From Halanaerobium saccharolyticum (lineage in GTDB: Bacteria > Bacillota > Halanaerobiia > Halanaerobiales > Halanaerobiaceae), in assembly GCF_003259895.1 (NCBI RefSeq), contig NZ_QLME01000006.1:1-64000 (forward strand): 64,000 nt of DNA, given 5' to 3'. A program made the position numbers and the translations under genes. The notes under the pieces were generated by a model. That model was not told the DNA's origin. It saw only the letters and a list, made by a program, of their open reading frames with translations, and ran no database searches. Below are positions 16,590 through 26,146 of the stretch, piece after piece. Every line of letters starts with the position of its first letter. The first letter of the stretch is position 1.

Positions 16590-19400
16590 TTATAACACTT
16601 CTTTTAAAAACTTACCTGTATATGAATTTTCATTTTGAGCAACTTCTTCCGGGGTACCGGTGGCTACAATTTCTCCACCTTTCTCTCCTCCTTCTGGTCC
16701 TAAATCAATTAGATAATCTGCTGATTTAATTACATCCAGATTGTGCTCAATCACAATTACTGTATTACCATCTTCGCGCAGACGGTGCAGAACTTCCAGC
16801 AGTTTTTTGATATCGGCAAAATGGAGTCCAGTTGTCGGCTCATCGAGTAAATAGAGGGTTTCTCCCGTACTTCTTTTTCCAAGTTCTTTGGAAATTTTAA
16901 TTCGCTGTGCTTCACCACCGGAAAAGGTAGTAGCCGGCTGACCAAGTCTAATATAGCCGAGACCAACATCATAAAGTGTCTGCAGCCGGCGGCGAATTGG
17001 TTCGATATTTTCAAAAAACTCAACCGCCTCTTCCACTGTCATATCCAGCACATCAGCTATTGTTTTACCTTTATATTTAATTTCTAAGGTTTCGCGGTTA
17101 TATCTTTTACCATTACAGACATCACAGGGGACATAAACATCAGGTAAAAAGTGCATCTCTATTTCTTCAATTCCCTGACCCTTACAGGCTTCACAGCGGC
17201 CTCCTTTAACATTGAAGCTGAAGCGTCCAATTTCATATCCGCGCTGTTTGGCCTCCGGAGTACTGGCAAAAACATCTCTGATATAATTAAAAACCTTTGT
17301 ATAAGTTACAGCATTAGAGCGAGGAGTTCTGCCAATTGGTGACTGATCAATATTGATTACTTTATCAATCTGATCCATCCCTTCAACCTCATCGTGTTCT
17401 CCCGGGTGCAGAGTCGAATCATGAAGCTCCCGCATCATTTTTCTCTTGAGAGTATTATTAATTAGAGTACTTTTCCCCGAACCAGAAACTCCGGTCACAC
17501 AGGTAAAGGTTCCCAGTGGAAAATCGACATCTATACTTTTTAGATTATGCTGTCTGGCACCTTTGATACTGAGCCACTTTTCTCCAGCCGGATACCTGTC
17601 TTCAGGTACGTGAATCTTCTTTTTACCAGATAAATACTGACCGGTAAGTGAACGCTCTTCCTCTATAATATCAGCCAGAGATCCCTCAGCGACAATTTCT
17701 CCACCGTGTTTTCCAGCACCTGGTCCCATATCAATAATATAATCAGCAGATCTAATTGTATCTTCATCATGTTCAACCACGATTACAGTATTTCCTAAAT
17801 CCCTGATATGCTCTAAGGTGCTGATCAGGCGGTTGTTATCTCTCTGATGCAGGCCAATACTTGGTTCATCAAGGATATATAATACCCCCATTAAACCTGA
17901 CCCAATTTGAGTTGCTAGTCTAATCCGCTGGGCCTCACCACCTGAAAGTGTTCCTGCAGAACGGTCTAGACTTAAATAATCGAGTCCAACATCCAGCAAA
18001 AAACGCAGTCTTTCTCTTACTTCTTTCAAAATTTCCTTACCAATCTTGGCCCGGCGGTCATCCAGTTCTACCCCTTCTATAAATTCGTGGGCTTCTTTAA
18101 TTGTAAAGGAACTGAATTTTGCTATAGAAATTCCACCAACTGTTACTGCCAGCACTTCTGGTTTGAGACGCTGACCATGGCAGACATGACAGGGAATCTC
18201 ATTCATATATCTTTCCATCCTTTTATGGGTTCCCGGACTATCAGATTTATCCATTCTTTCTTTTAGATAACCCGTTATCCCCTTAAATCTGGTTGTGTGA
18301 TCTCTTGTTTTACCATAGCGGTTAGTATAGGGAAAGGTGATTTTCTTGTTATCACCATAGAGTAATTTTTCTAAAATCTGATCATCAAGATTCTCGATTT
18401 TTGTCTCCAGGCTGAAATCATACTCATCAGCCATTGCCTCTAAAAGAGCAGGATAATAACGGCTGGATGAACTGGCCCAAGGTATAATTCCTCCATCAGC
18501 TATCGATTTTTCTTTATCCAGTATTAAATCAGGATCAAATTCTTTTTTTACTCCCAGACCATCGCAGTTTTCACAGGCTCCATAAGGAGAGTTAAAGGAA
18601 AACATCCGAGGTGACATTTCTTCCAGGCTAATATTATGCTCAGGACAGGCAAATTTTTCACTGTAAGTTGTTGTTTCACCATCTATCTCATCAATCATTA
18701 CCAGGCCTTCAGCATAGTCAAGGGCTGTTTCTACAGAATCAGCCAGACGCTCTCTAATCCCATCTTTAACTACCAGACGATCAACAATAATTTCTATATC
18801 ATGCTTAAAATTTTTATCCAGCTTTTCCGCTTCTTCTAAAAGAATTGTCTCACCATCGACCCGGGCTCTGACAAAGCCATCTCTCTGAGCCTGCAGAAAA
18901 GTACGCTCATGCTCACCTTTACGTCCGCGCACAATCGGTGCCAGAACCTGGATTTTAGTCCTCTCCGGCAGTTCCAGTACCTGATCAACAATCTCATCCA
19001 CGGTCTGAGATTTAATTTCCTTACCACAGATAGGGCAGTGCGGAATCCCTACTCTGGCGTAGAGCAGACGCAGATAATCATGAATTTCGGTTACCGTACC
19101 CACAGTTGAGCGCGGATTACGGCTGGTTGTTTTTTGATCAATTGAAATTGCAGGAGAAAGACCTTCTATATATTCCACCTTTGGTTTTTCCATCTGGCCC
19201 AGGAACTGTCGGGCATAGGCAGAAAGTGATTCTACATACCGGCGCTGTCCTTCTGCATAGATGGTATCAAATGCCAGTGAAGACTTACCAGAACCACTTA
19301 AACCTGTAATCACAATCAATTTATCTCGCGGTATATCGATATCTACTTTTTTAAGGTTGTGCTCTTCAGCACCTTTTACTATTAAACGTTCTAATCCCAT
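16590..19400 (-). CDS. uvrA: Excinuclease ABC subunit A
   Basis: ATP-dependent DNA damage sensor that loads UvrB. At 936 residues it has the two ABC modules: Walker A ([12 protein letters not shown] near residue 32; [13 protein letters not shown] near 640), signature motifs ([24 protein letters not shown]) and Walker B ([24 protein letters not shown]). Zinc-finger Cys sets are present (CPICGKEI...; CEACKGQGI...CDVCNGKRY). It follows uvrB with a 77-base gap containing a degenerate palindromic element. Confidence 0.98.
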   Translation of the reverse strand: MGLERLIVKGAEEHNLKKVDIDIPRDKLIVITGLSGSGKSSLAFDTIYAEGQRRYVESLSAYARQFLGQMEKPKVEYIEGLSPAISIDQKTTSRNPRSTVGTVTEIHDYLRLLYARVGIPHCPICGKEIKSQTVDEIVDQVLELPERTKIQVLAPIVRGRKGEHERTFLQAQRDGFVRARVDGETILLEEAEKLDKNFKHDIEIIVDRLVVKDGIRERLADSVETALDYAEGLVMIDEIDGETTTYSEKFACPEHNISLEEMSPRMFSFNSPYGACENCDGLGVKKEFDPDLILDKEKSIADGGIIPWASSSSRYYPALLEAMADEYDFSLETKIENLDDQILEKLLYGDNKKITFPYTNRYGKTRDHTTRFKGITGYLKERMDKSDSPGTHKRMERYMNEIPCHVCHGQRLKPEVLAVTVGGISIAKFSSFTIKEAHEFIEGVELDDRRAKIGKEILKEVRERLRFLLDVGLDYLSLDRSAGTLSGGEAQRIRLATQIGSGLMGVLYILDEPSIGLHQRDNNRLISTLEHIRDLGNTVIVVEHDEDTIRSADYIIDMGPGAGKHGGEIVAEGSLADIIEEERSLTGQYLSGKKKIHVPEDRYPAGEKWLSIKGARQHNLKSIDVDFPLGTFTCVTGVSGSGKSTLINNTLKRKMMRELHDSTLHPGEHDEVEGMDQIDKVINIDQSPIGRTPRSNAVTYTKVFNYIRDVFASTPEAKQRGYEIGRFSFNVKGGRCEACKGQGIEEIEMHFLPDVYVPCDVCNGKRYNRETLEIKYKGKTIADVLDMTVEEAVEFFENIEPIRRRLQTLYDVGLGYIRLGQPATTFSGGEAQRIKISKELGKRSTGETLYLLDEPTTGLHFADIKKLLEVLHRLREDGNTVIVIEHNLDVIKSADYLIDLGPEGGEKGGEIVATGTPEEVAQNENSYTGKFLKEVL

Positions 19401-19426
19401 TTTAAAATTACACCTCTTTATTAATA

Positions 19427-19465
19427 GGTACCAGGTACAAGAAATCGTTTTCGGTACCTGGTACC
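19427..19465. repeat. GTACCAGGTAC palindromic element 4 (degenerate centre)
   Basis: The outer 12-base arms are perfect (GGTACCAGGTAC at 19427-19438 and its complement at 19454-19465), but the 15-base centre is only partly self-complementary. It lies between uvrB and uvrA. Confidence 0.85.
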
Positions 19466-19477
19466 TAAAAATATTTA

Positions 19478-21505
19478 TTATTTTTCTTCCAATTTTGCTT
19501 CTAATTCTTCTATTTCGTCTCTAATCTGAGCAGCAATCTCAAACTCTAAGTTATCTGCTGCTGATTCCATTTCATCTTCTAGATCTATTATTAAATGCTG
19601 AATCTCTTTGCGTGTCATATTATCATAATTTTGAGTATTATCATCAGCATCTTGATTATCCTGACTTTTATCATAATAGCGGCTTTTATCTTCGGAAACT
19701 ACCATCTCAACTGGTTTAACAACATCTCTTACTGGTTTGATAATTGTCTCCGGAGTAATATTATTATCTTTATTATGCTGAATCTGAATTTCTCTTCTTC
19801 TTTCAGTTTCGTCAATTGCAGTTTTCATTGAATCAGTAATTTTATCGGCATACATAATTACCTTACCACCAACATTACGGGCAGCACGACCAATTGTCTG
19901 GATCAACGCCCTCTGTGAACGCAGAAAACCTTCTTTATCAGCGTCTAAAATTGCAACTCGAGAAACCTCTGGTAAATCAAGACCCTCTCTTAAAAGGTTA
20001 ATTCCTACCAGGACATCAAATTCTCCCAATCGGAGATCACGAATAATTTCTGAACGTTCAATTGTATCAATATCAGAATGAAGGTAGCGAACTCTAATTC
20101 CGGCTTCAGCCAGATATTCGGTCAGATCCTCTGACATTTTTTTAGTCAGAGTTGTGACCAGAACTCGCTCACCATCTCCTACAACCTGTCGAATTTCTTC
20201 CAGCAGGTCATCAATCTGACTCTTTGTCGGCCGGACATCAATTTTCGGATCAACAAGTCCTGTTGGACGGATAATCTGCTCAACTATCTGCTGACTGTGC
20301 TCCCGCTCATAAGGACCAGGAGTTGCAGAAACATAAACTGATTGAGGCACGACCTGTTCAAACTCTTCAAAATTAAGCGGCCTGTTATCTAAAGCAGAGG
20401 GAAGTCGAAATCCATACTCCACCAGCTTTTCCTTACGCGAGCGGTCACCGGCAAACATTCCACCAATCTGGGGAACTGTCATATGGGATTCATCTATAAT
20501 CACCATAAAATCATCTGGAAAATAATCCAGAAGAGCCATCGGTCTAGAACCTGGTTCTCGTCCTGCCAGATGACGGGCATAGTTTTCAATTCCAGAACAA
20601 AATCCCATCTGCTCCAGCATCTCTAAATCATAACGTGTTCGCTGTTCCAGTCGCTGGGCCTCAACCAGACGGTTTTCTGCCCGCAGTTCTTTTAATCGTT
20701 CCTCTAGTTCGGAATTTATTGTTTTAATTGCTCTTTCAACCTTATCTTCTGGAGTAACAAAATGACTGGCCGGATAAATTGTCATCTCATCTATTTCAGC
20801 CTCGACCTCACCGGTTACAGTATTAATCCGGGTTACTCTATCAATCTCATCTCCAAAAAGTTCGACTCTGATTGCAATATCTCTATAAGCAGGAAAAATG
20901 TCTATTACATCTCCCTTAACTCTAAAATGGCCGCGGGATGTATCCATATCATTACGGCTGTACTGCATAAAAGTAAGACTACGAGTAATCTCTTTGCGGT
21001 CCATTATCTTGCCTACTTTAAGATCCAGAGATAAATTTAAATAATCATCAGGAGAACCCAGTCCATAAATACATGATACACTGGCTACAATCAGCACATC
21101 TCTTCTTTCAAAAAGTGAAGTTGTTGCCGATAGTCTTAATTTTTCAATCTCATCATTGACAGAGGCATCTTTTTCTATATAGGTATCAGTCTGAGGTACA
21201 TAGGCTTCAGGCTGATAATAATCATAATAACTGACAAAATATTCAACAGCATTATCCGGAAAAAACTCCTTAAATTCACTGGTCAGCTGAGCTGCCAGAG
21301 TTTTATTATGTGCAATAACCAGAGTGGGTTTATTAACCTCTTCTACCAGTTTGGCCATGGTAAAAGTCTTTCCCGTCCCAGTCGCACCAAGTAATGTCTG
21401 GTGACGATGTCCTTTTCTTATCCCTGCAGCCAATTGTTCTATTGCCTCAGGCTGATCACCTTTTGGTTCAAAAGGGGCCTTTAATTTAAACTGTCCATCC
21501 TTCAC
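19478..21505 (-). CDS. uvrB: Excinuclease ABC subunit B
   Basis: Helicase-like damage-verification subunit. It has Walker A ([15 protein letters not shown]), the beta-hairpin region ([21 protein letters not shown]), DEAD-like VIIDESH, the C-terminal helicase motifs (GRAARNVGG) and a C-terminal UVR domain ([23 protein letters not shown]) that contacts UvrC. The 675-residue length is standard. The GTG start has AGGAGGGG seven bases upstream. A TATAAT on the minus strand (21591-21596) is a likely -10. I saw no Bacillus-type LexA box in the leader. Confidence 0.98.
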   Translation of the reverse strand: MKDGQFKLKAPFEPKGDQPEAIEQLAAGIRKGHRHQTLLGATGTGKTFTMAKLVEEVNKPTLVIAHNKTLAAQLTSEFKEFFPDNAVEYFVSYYDYYQPEAYVPQTDTYIEKDASVNDEIEKLRLSATTSLFERRDVLIVASVSCIYGLGSPDDYLNLSLDLKVGKIMDRKEITRSLTFMQYSRNDMDTSRGHFRVKGDVIDIFPAYRDIAIRVELFGDEIDRVTRINTVTGEVEAEIDEMTIYPASHFVTPEDKVERAIKTINSELEERLKELRAENRLVEAQRLEQRTRYDLEMLEQMGFCSGIENYARHLAGREPGSRPMALLDYFPDDFMVIIDESHMTVPQIGGMFAGDRSRKEKLVEYGFRLPSALDNRPLNFEEFEQVVPQSVYVSATPGPYEREHSQQIVEQIIRPTGLVDPKIDVRPTKSQIDDLLEEIRQVVGDGERVLVTTLTKKMSEDLTEYLAEAGIRVRYLHSDIDTIERSEIIRDLRLGEFDVLVGINLLREGLDLPEVSRVAILDADKEGFLRSQRALIQTIGRAARNVGGKVIMYADKITDSMKTAIDETERRREIQIQHNKDNNITPETIIKPVRDVVKPVEMVVSEDKSRYYDKSQDNQDADDNTQNYDNMTRKEIQHLIIDLEDEMESAADNLEFEIAAQIRDEIEELEAKLEEK

Positions 21506-21752
21506 TAACTATCCCCTCCTAATTTATTAATTGATAATTTAGCAGAACTTTAAAATTCTTTACTAGATCTGTGTTATCATAATTATATTTATTATACTCT
21601 TATCCAAAAATAATTTCAGTAAAATTTATGACATTTTTCAAAAAAGTGAATATATGTTTAGGTGCTGTCCTTCTATTATAGCAATAATCATTACTGAATT
21701 AAAGTTAAATTTAAAATCAATTTACCATTAATTTGTGAATATACGCACTTTA

Positions 21753-21784
21753 ACCAGGTACAAAACGGCCGTTTTGTACCTGGT
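21753..21784. repeat. GTACCAGGTAC palindromic element 5
   Basis: A 32-bp perfect palindrome (ACCAGGTACAAAACGG per half). The terminal GTAC of the left end is lost by point change. The centre ACGGCCGT differs from elements 1-3 but remains self-complementary. Confidence 0.92.
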
Positions 21785-21794
21785 ACGTAAACTC

Positions 21795-21822
21795 AAAAAA
21801 AAAAGAGCCCAACTAAGGGCTC
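21795..21822 (-). terminator. Rho-independent terminator after the coiled-coil repeat gene
   Basis: Minus-strand stem GAGCCC/GGGCTC (21805-21810 with 21817-21822) with a six-base loop, followed by ten T residues. It starts eight bases after the stop codon. Confidence 0.92.
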
Positions 21823-21829
21823 ATAAGTT

Positions 21830-22375
21830 TTAACTTACTTTAACTTTGCCAATTTCAGTTTTTACTTCATGGCTGTGATTATTAAATGACTCTTCAAGAT
21901 GTTTAATACTTCCCTGAATTTCAGCCACATCATTAATCAATTTGTCCATTTGATTATTCCTATAATCCTTATTTTCTTCTAATGCTTTTAAAATAAGAAT
22001 ATTTTCTTCAAGCTGTCGACACACAGAATTTAATCCTCCGGTATTTTCATCAACCTTTGTAGCTATAGCAGATATTGCCTCTGTATTTTTATCTACTTTG
22101 GTTTCTATAGACGATATTGCCTCTGTATTCTCATCTACCTTGACTCCTATAGCAGATATTGCCTCTGTGTTCTCATCTACCCTGGTTCCTATAGAGGATA
22201 TTGCCTCTGTATTCTCATCTACCTTGGTTTCTAAGGAGGATATTGCCTCTGTGTTCTCATCAACCTTGGTTTCTAAGGAGGATATCGCTTCTGTGTTTTT
22301 GTCTAGTTTCCCTTCCAGGGGAGAAATCTCTTCTTTTATAATCTGCCTCATACTATCAAGAAAATCCTGCTCCAA
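21830..22375 (-). CDS. Coiled-coil protein with six tandem 14-residue repeats
   Basis: No family is recognised with certainty. The 181-residue protein has an acidic helical start, then six consecutive 14-residue units of the form NTEAISSLETKVDE (residues 27-110), a degenerate seventh and a helical tail. Fourteen residues are two heptads, with hydrophobic positions fitting a long parallel coiled coil. There is no signal peptide or membrane helix, so it should be cytoplasmic. It is a single gene with its own terminator. Similar repeat proteins occur as scaffolds and phage-related proteins, but no function can be assigned. Confidence 0.8.
   Translation of the reverse strand: MEQDFLDSMRQIIKEEISPLEGKLDKNTEAISSLETKVDENTEAISSLETKVDENTEAISSIGTRVDENTEAISAIGVKVDENTEAISSIETKVDKNTEAISAIATKVDENTGGLNSVCRQLEENILILKALEENKDYRNNQMDKLINDVAEIQGSIKHLEESFNNHSHEVKTEIGKVKVS
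22046..22297 (-). repeat. 42-bp in-frame tandem repeat, six copies
   Basis: Six adjacent units of 42 bases encode the 14-residue repeats. Units are similar but not identical at DNA level, with silent and conservative changes (SLETK, SIGTR, AIGVK, SIETK, AIATK), so the array is not a fresh expansion. Confidence 0.9.
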
Positions 22376-22430
22376 TTAATTCACCACCTGTCTCTTAATA
22401 GTTTCCATAATTCTAAATTGATAACCAAAT

Positions 22431-23213
22431 TTACTGCTGCCAGTATTTAATTTCATCATAATGATCGTACAGTTTTTCTTCATAATCACGATGGACTAAA
22501 TAATCTGTTTTTTCTTCTCTATATTCGGGAGCACTTTTTATCTCTTCTTTTGTTTTATTTACAAATATTTTTTCCTCATTCCAGCTTATAAGCTCTAACC
22601 ACTCAGGTGCAATTAATACATCCTTACCCGGTAAAATATTACGCGTATCAATTAAGAGGTAACGAATTGCCCAATCTTCCTCATCCACAAATAAATCTTC
22701 CAGATGCCCAAATTCTTTGTCTTCTGCCTGGATGTGATAACCTCTGACTTCATTAAAACTGCGCAGATTAGACTCTACATCATTTTCTTTTGTTCTTTTT
22801 TCTTCAGCTGTTAACACACTAAAATCAAAGAGTTCTTCTCTAATTACACTACCTGCCTGGATTGCAGGTCCATCAGTAGGATGAGGACTGACCCAGTAAA
22901 TTGGCCAGTCAAAATGTTTTACGAGTTTTTCTTCCATAACTTTAGAAATAGGTTTATTCTTATCTAAACTTGGAGCCTCTTCTAGTTCATCTGAAGTCAG
23001 ATCAACTAGAATCTCTTCCTGTTCATAATTTATTTGAATAAAAGAATTTGTGGAAATCAAAGTTTTTTGATGTTTAAGCCAGTTACCCGTATCTACAACA
23101 ACATACCTCAAGCCAAAACGCTGCTGGTCAAAATAGAAATCCTTAACTTTACCCAAATCATCATCTTTACCATGAATTGTAAAACCTTCGAGATTCTTGA
23201 GCTTTCTTAACAT
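22431..23213 (-). CDS. PRC-barrel domain protein (two domains)
   Basis: Two copies of a PRC-barrel-like unit can be seen. The first is at about residues 1-85 (GFTIHGKDDDLGKVKDFYFDQQ...RYVVVDTGNWL) and the second at about 150-235 (GYHIQAEDKEFGHLEDLFVDEE...RYLLIDTRNIL), each ending in a DVLIAPEW-type strand. The domain occurs in photosynthetic reaction-centre H subunits, RimM and many stress- or envelope-related proteins of unknown role. The 260-residue protein has no membrane helix. It appears monocistronic. Confidence 0.85.
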   Translation of the reverse strand: MLRKLKNLEGFTIHGKDDDLGKVKDFYFDQQRFGLRYVVVDTGNWLKHQKTLISTNSFIQINYEQEEILVDLTSDELEEAPSLDKNKPISKVMEEKLVKHFDWPIYWVSPHPTDGPAIQAGSVIREELFDFSVLTAEEKRTKENDVESNLRSFNEVRGYHIQAEDKEFGHLEDLFVDEEDWAIRYLLIDTRNILPGKDVLIAPEWLELISWNEEKIFVNKTKEEIKSAPEYREEKTDYLVHRDYEEKLYDHYDEIKYWQQ

Positions 23214-23413
23214 AATTGCTCACCTCTCTTCATTTAGCGGCAAAAACAATCCAACAATTTTTTAATAATTTGTTTTTTTAGTCTTCTACCTTCTATCTTA
23301 ATTATAGTAAATAGCAGCTGGAAATTCAAGTTATAAAATTACAAATAGATTAAAAAAGAGACTTGGATATTGGACTATAATACTAATTTTCAGCAGCCTC
23401 AAAAACCCGATTT

Positions 23414-24145
23414 TTAAGAATTATTATTCTGCTCCCTGATTTCCAGCGCCATCTCAAGATCATCAGTTATGATCATATCTACTCCTTTTTTCATTAAATC
23501 AATAACTGCTTCCGGATAATTTACTGTATAAACATTAAGCTGCATCCCCATAAAATGAGACTTATCTATTACTTCCTGATCAGCAGTTAAAAAATGTAGA
23601 TGTAAAGCATCAAAACCTCTTTTAAAACTATAATCAGCAGGATTAATCATTTTTGACATTAATAAAGCCCCAGTTCTAATTTCCGGCTGCAGTTTTTTTA
23701 CCGTCTGCAGGCTGTAATGATTAAAAGAAGAGATAATCACCTGATCTCTAATTTTAAATTGATCAACCAGCTTTAAAACCTTTGCTTCCAGGCCGGGATA
23801 AAGCAGAAAGTTTTTCAACTCAATGTTGATAACCTCTAAATTCTTAACGATTTCCAGCACCTCAGCTAAAGTTGGTATTTTTTCAGCTTTAAATTCAGGA
23901 CTAAAAAATTCACCTGCACTCATTTTGCGTAATTCACTCAAAGTATAATCTTTTAGCAGTCCACTGCCGGTCATTGTTCTATCGATCAGTTCATCATGAA
24001 TAACTACAACTTCTCCATCTTTTGTCAGCTGCACATCAAATTCTACCCCATCAGCACCCAGCTCAACTGCTTTTTTAAAAGCGACCAGAGTATTTTCCGG
24101 ATAACCCTTTACCCCACCACGGTGTCCAATAATCTTTGTCTCCAT
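23414..24145 (-). CDS. ugpQ: Glycerophosphodiester phosphodiesterase
   Basis: Hydrolyses glycerophosphodiesters to sn-glycerol-3-phosphate and an alcohol. The 243-residue cytoplasmic form without signal peptide has the GDPD signature: HRGGVKGYPENTLVAF (catalytic His and metal Glu), GADGVEFDVQLTKDGEVVVIHDE (Glu/Asp ligands and second His), then INIELKN. The lack of a signal peptide and its place just downstream of ugpB-ugpA-ugpE match E. coli UgpQ, which acts on the imported substrate. Confidence 0.93.
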   Translation of the reverse strand: METKIIGHRGGVKGYPENTLVAFKKAVELGADGVEFDVQLTKDGEVVVIHDELIDRTMTGSGLLKDYTLSELRKMSAGEFFSPEFKAEKIPTLAEVLEIVKNLEVINIELKNFLLYPGLEAKVLKLVDQFKIRDQVIISSFNHYSLQTVKKLQPEIRTGALLMSKMINPADYSFKRGFDALHLHFLTADQEVIDKSHFMGMQLNVYTVNYPEAVIDLMKKGVDMIITDDLEMALEIREQNNNS

Positions 24146-24300
24146 TAATAATCACTTCCTCTATCTATCTTTAAAAAACTTTGTTTTTATAGTTGTATAA
24201 TATAACTTTTAAAGGAGAGCTGCAAATCTGATTGAATAGTCTCGGCAGAAAATTTATATTCCACTTCTCAGCTGAAAATTATTGTATGATTTTTAACTAA

Positions 24301-25143
24301 TCATTCCTTAATTCCCTGAGTAGCTATCCCTTTAACAAAAAACTTCTGGGCCAGCAGAAAAACAACAAGAGTTGGAATTACAACCATTATTGTACCGGCC
24401 ATAATTAAACCCCATTCTCTTTCGGCTGCACTGGCAAATAACATTCTAATCCCCTGCTGGGAGACCTTCATACTATCTGAATTCAAAATAATCAGCGGCC
24501 AGAGATAGGCATTCCACATTACCAGAAAGTTAACTGTCGCCAGCCCGGCTAGAGTTGGTCCGGAAAGTGGAATTAAAATTTGAAACAAAAATCTAAATGG
24601 ACCACAGCCGTCAAGTTGGGCTGACTCCATCAATGATTTGGGGATAGTTAAAAAATGCTGTCTCATCAGAAAAGTCGTGGTTGCACTTGCCAGGAAAGGC
24701 ATTACCAGTCCTGTATAAGTATTGGTCCAGCCAAGTTTGCTGACAAAGTCAAAAAGAGGGACCACCCTGACCTGCATCGGCAGCATCAGAGTAAATAAAA
24801 TTGCAAAAAACAAAAACTTTTTTCCTTTAAATTCAAAATGCGAAAAAGCATAGCCGCTTAAAACACCAAGTGTTAACTTACCAACCATCACAATTACTGA
24901 AGCAATTAAACTATTAGTTAAAAGCCGCCCCATATTTACCAGATTCCAGGCTCTAATATAATTCCCGAAGTATAATTGATCAGGTATAAATGAAGGTGGA
25001 TAAGTAAATACCTGGGAGCGGGTCTGGAAACTTATACTGAATGCAAATAGGATCGGCATAATAACTATAAAACTTAAAATAATTAATAATAGATGGCTGA
25101 ATATCTTATCCGCTAATTCTCGTTTGTGTTTTGATTTAAACAT
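24301..25143 (-). CDS. ugpE: ABC transporter permease, UgpE-like
   Basis: Inner-membrane permease with six helices (280 residues) and the EAA loop (ESAQLDGCGPFRFLFQILIPLSGP) that contacts the ATPase. It pairs with the UgpA-like protein encoded 20 bases upstream. The receptor and the adjacent phosphodiesterase make glycerol-3-phosphate or glycerophosphodiesters the best guess for substrate. No ATPase (UgpC/MsiK) gene is nearby; a shared ATPase encoded elsewhere is common in such systems. Confidence 0.88.
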   Translation of the reverse strand: MFKSKHKRELADKIFSHLLLIILSFIVIMPILFAFSISFQTRSQVFTYPPSFIPDQLYFGNYIRAWNLVNMGRLLTNSLIASVIVMVGKLTLGVLSGYAFSHFEFKGKKFLFFAILFTLMLPMQVRVVPLFDFVSKLGWTNTYTGLVMPFLASATTTFLMRQHFLTIPKSLMESAQLDGCGPFRFLFQILIPLSGPTLAGLATVNFLVMWNAYLWPLIILNSDSMKVSQQGIRMLFASAAEREWGLIMAGTIMVVIPTLVVFLLAQKFFVKGIATQGIKE

Positions 25144-25163
25144 AATTAAGCACCTCCCCGGAT

Positions 25164-26051
25164 TTATTGATAGTGTACTCCCTTACTGCCATATCTAAAG
25201 TGGAAAAAGGTTATAATTAAAACTAAGAAAAGTAAAACTACAGATTGTGCTGCTGCCAGCCCAGGTCTAAAATTAACAAACATATCTCTATACAATTTGT
25301 AGATAACCAGATTGGTCGCATTTGCCGGACCACCCTGGGTCATAATATCAATTATTCCGAAGGCCTGAAAAACAGTAAACAGGATATTCATAATAATTAA
25401 ATAAAAAGTTGTGGGTGAAAGTAAAGGAATAGTTATTTTTCTAAAGATCTGCCAGGAATTTGCTCCATCAATTTTAGCGGATTCATAAACACTGTCCGGT
25501 ATTGACTGCAGACCTGCCAGAAAGAAAATAATATTAAAACCCATGTTTTTCCAGATAGTTGCTATTATAATTGCAATAAAAGCAAAAAAACCATTTGTAA
25601 GCCAGGGCACCTGAAAACCAAACAAAAAATCTAAAACATAATTTACATGTCCGGCAACCGGATTTAAAAGGAAAACCCAGAGTGAACCGGCAACTGTGGG
25701 AGAAATCGCATAGGGAATAAAAAAAATTGTCCTGTAAATATGGATCCCCTTTAGTTTTTTATTAAGAAAAGTAGCCAGCACTAGAGAAAATGTCAGTCCA
25801 CCAAAAATTGTGATCAGCACAAAAACTGCCGAACGCTGCAGACTATCCAGATAAGACGGATCAGTAAATAATTTTTTATAATTATCTAGACCACTGTAAA
25901 TAACACGAGAACCAAATGGGGCAGTTCTATATAGACTTAAGAAAAATGACTGGAGTGTAGGCCAGTAAAGAAAAAATATCAAAATAATCATTGAAGGAAT
26001 AATTAATAAATATGGTACTAAAAAGTGAGAATTATAATCCTGTTCTTTCAC
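25164..26051 (-). CDS. ugpA: ABC transporter permease, UgpA-like
   Basis: Six-helix permease with the EAA loop ESAKIDGANSWQIFRKITIPLLSP and the usual FFLYWPTLQSFFLSLYRTAPFG opening. I place the start at the GTG at 26051 because GGGGGGAG lies six bases upstream; this gives 295 residues, the same length as the paralogue at 29089. A TTG ten codons earlier lacks a good site. It is the partner of ugpE and of the UgpB receptor just upstream. Confidence 0.88.
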   Translation of the reverse strand: MKEQDYNSHFLVPYLLIIPSMIILIFFLYWPTLQSFFLSLYRTAPFGSRVIYSGLDNYKKLFTDPSYLDSLQRSAVFVLITIFGGLTFSLVLATFLNKKLKGIHIYRTIFFIPYAISPTVAGSLWVFLLNPVAGHVNYVLDFLFGFQVPWLTNGFFAFIAIIIATIWKNMGFNIIFFLAGLQSIPDSVYESAKIDGANSWQIFRKITIPLLSPTTFYLIIMNILFTVFQAFGIIDIMTQGGPANATNLVIYKLYRDMFVNFRPGLAAAQSVVLLFLVLIITFFHFRYGSKGVHYQ

Positions 26052-26146
26052 TGCTGTCTCCCCCCTTGGATAAAAAAACAATTCCCCTTCCAGTTTTTAA
26101 GTGGAAGGGAAATCATCTTTTTCAAATCATTTATTTAATTTAGATT

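Larger units (their letters stand above)
21506..21829. other. uvrB leader and intergenic region with palindromic element 5
   Basis: This gene-free stretch of 324 bases holds the uvrB ribosome-binding site and likely -10 (TATAAT, minus strand, 21591-21596), palindromic element 5, and the terminator of the coiled-coil gene. The central part (about 21600-21740) shows no open frame or structure I can support. Confidence 0.7.

Noticed and set aside
21506-21600. LexA (SOS) box before uvrB
   Set aside because: I looked for a CGAAC-N4-GTTCG-like or GAAC...GTTC palindrome and found none in the leader.
12309-21784. The evenly typed palindromes as a CRISPR array
   Set aside because: Copies are kilobases apart and lie between genes, with no regular spacers or cas genes.
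22098-22379. Open frame on the plus strand with VFSSTL-type repeats
   Set aside because: It is the antisense reading of the 42-bp repeat array of the coiled-coil gene; the minus frame has the start, ribosome site and terminator.
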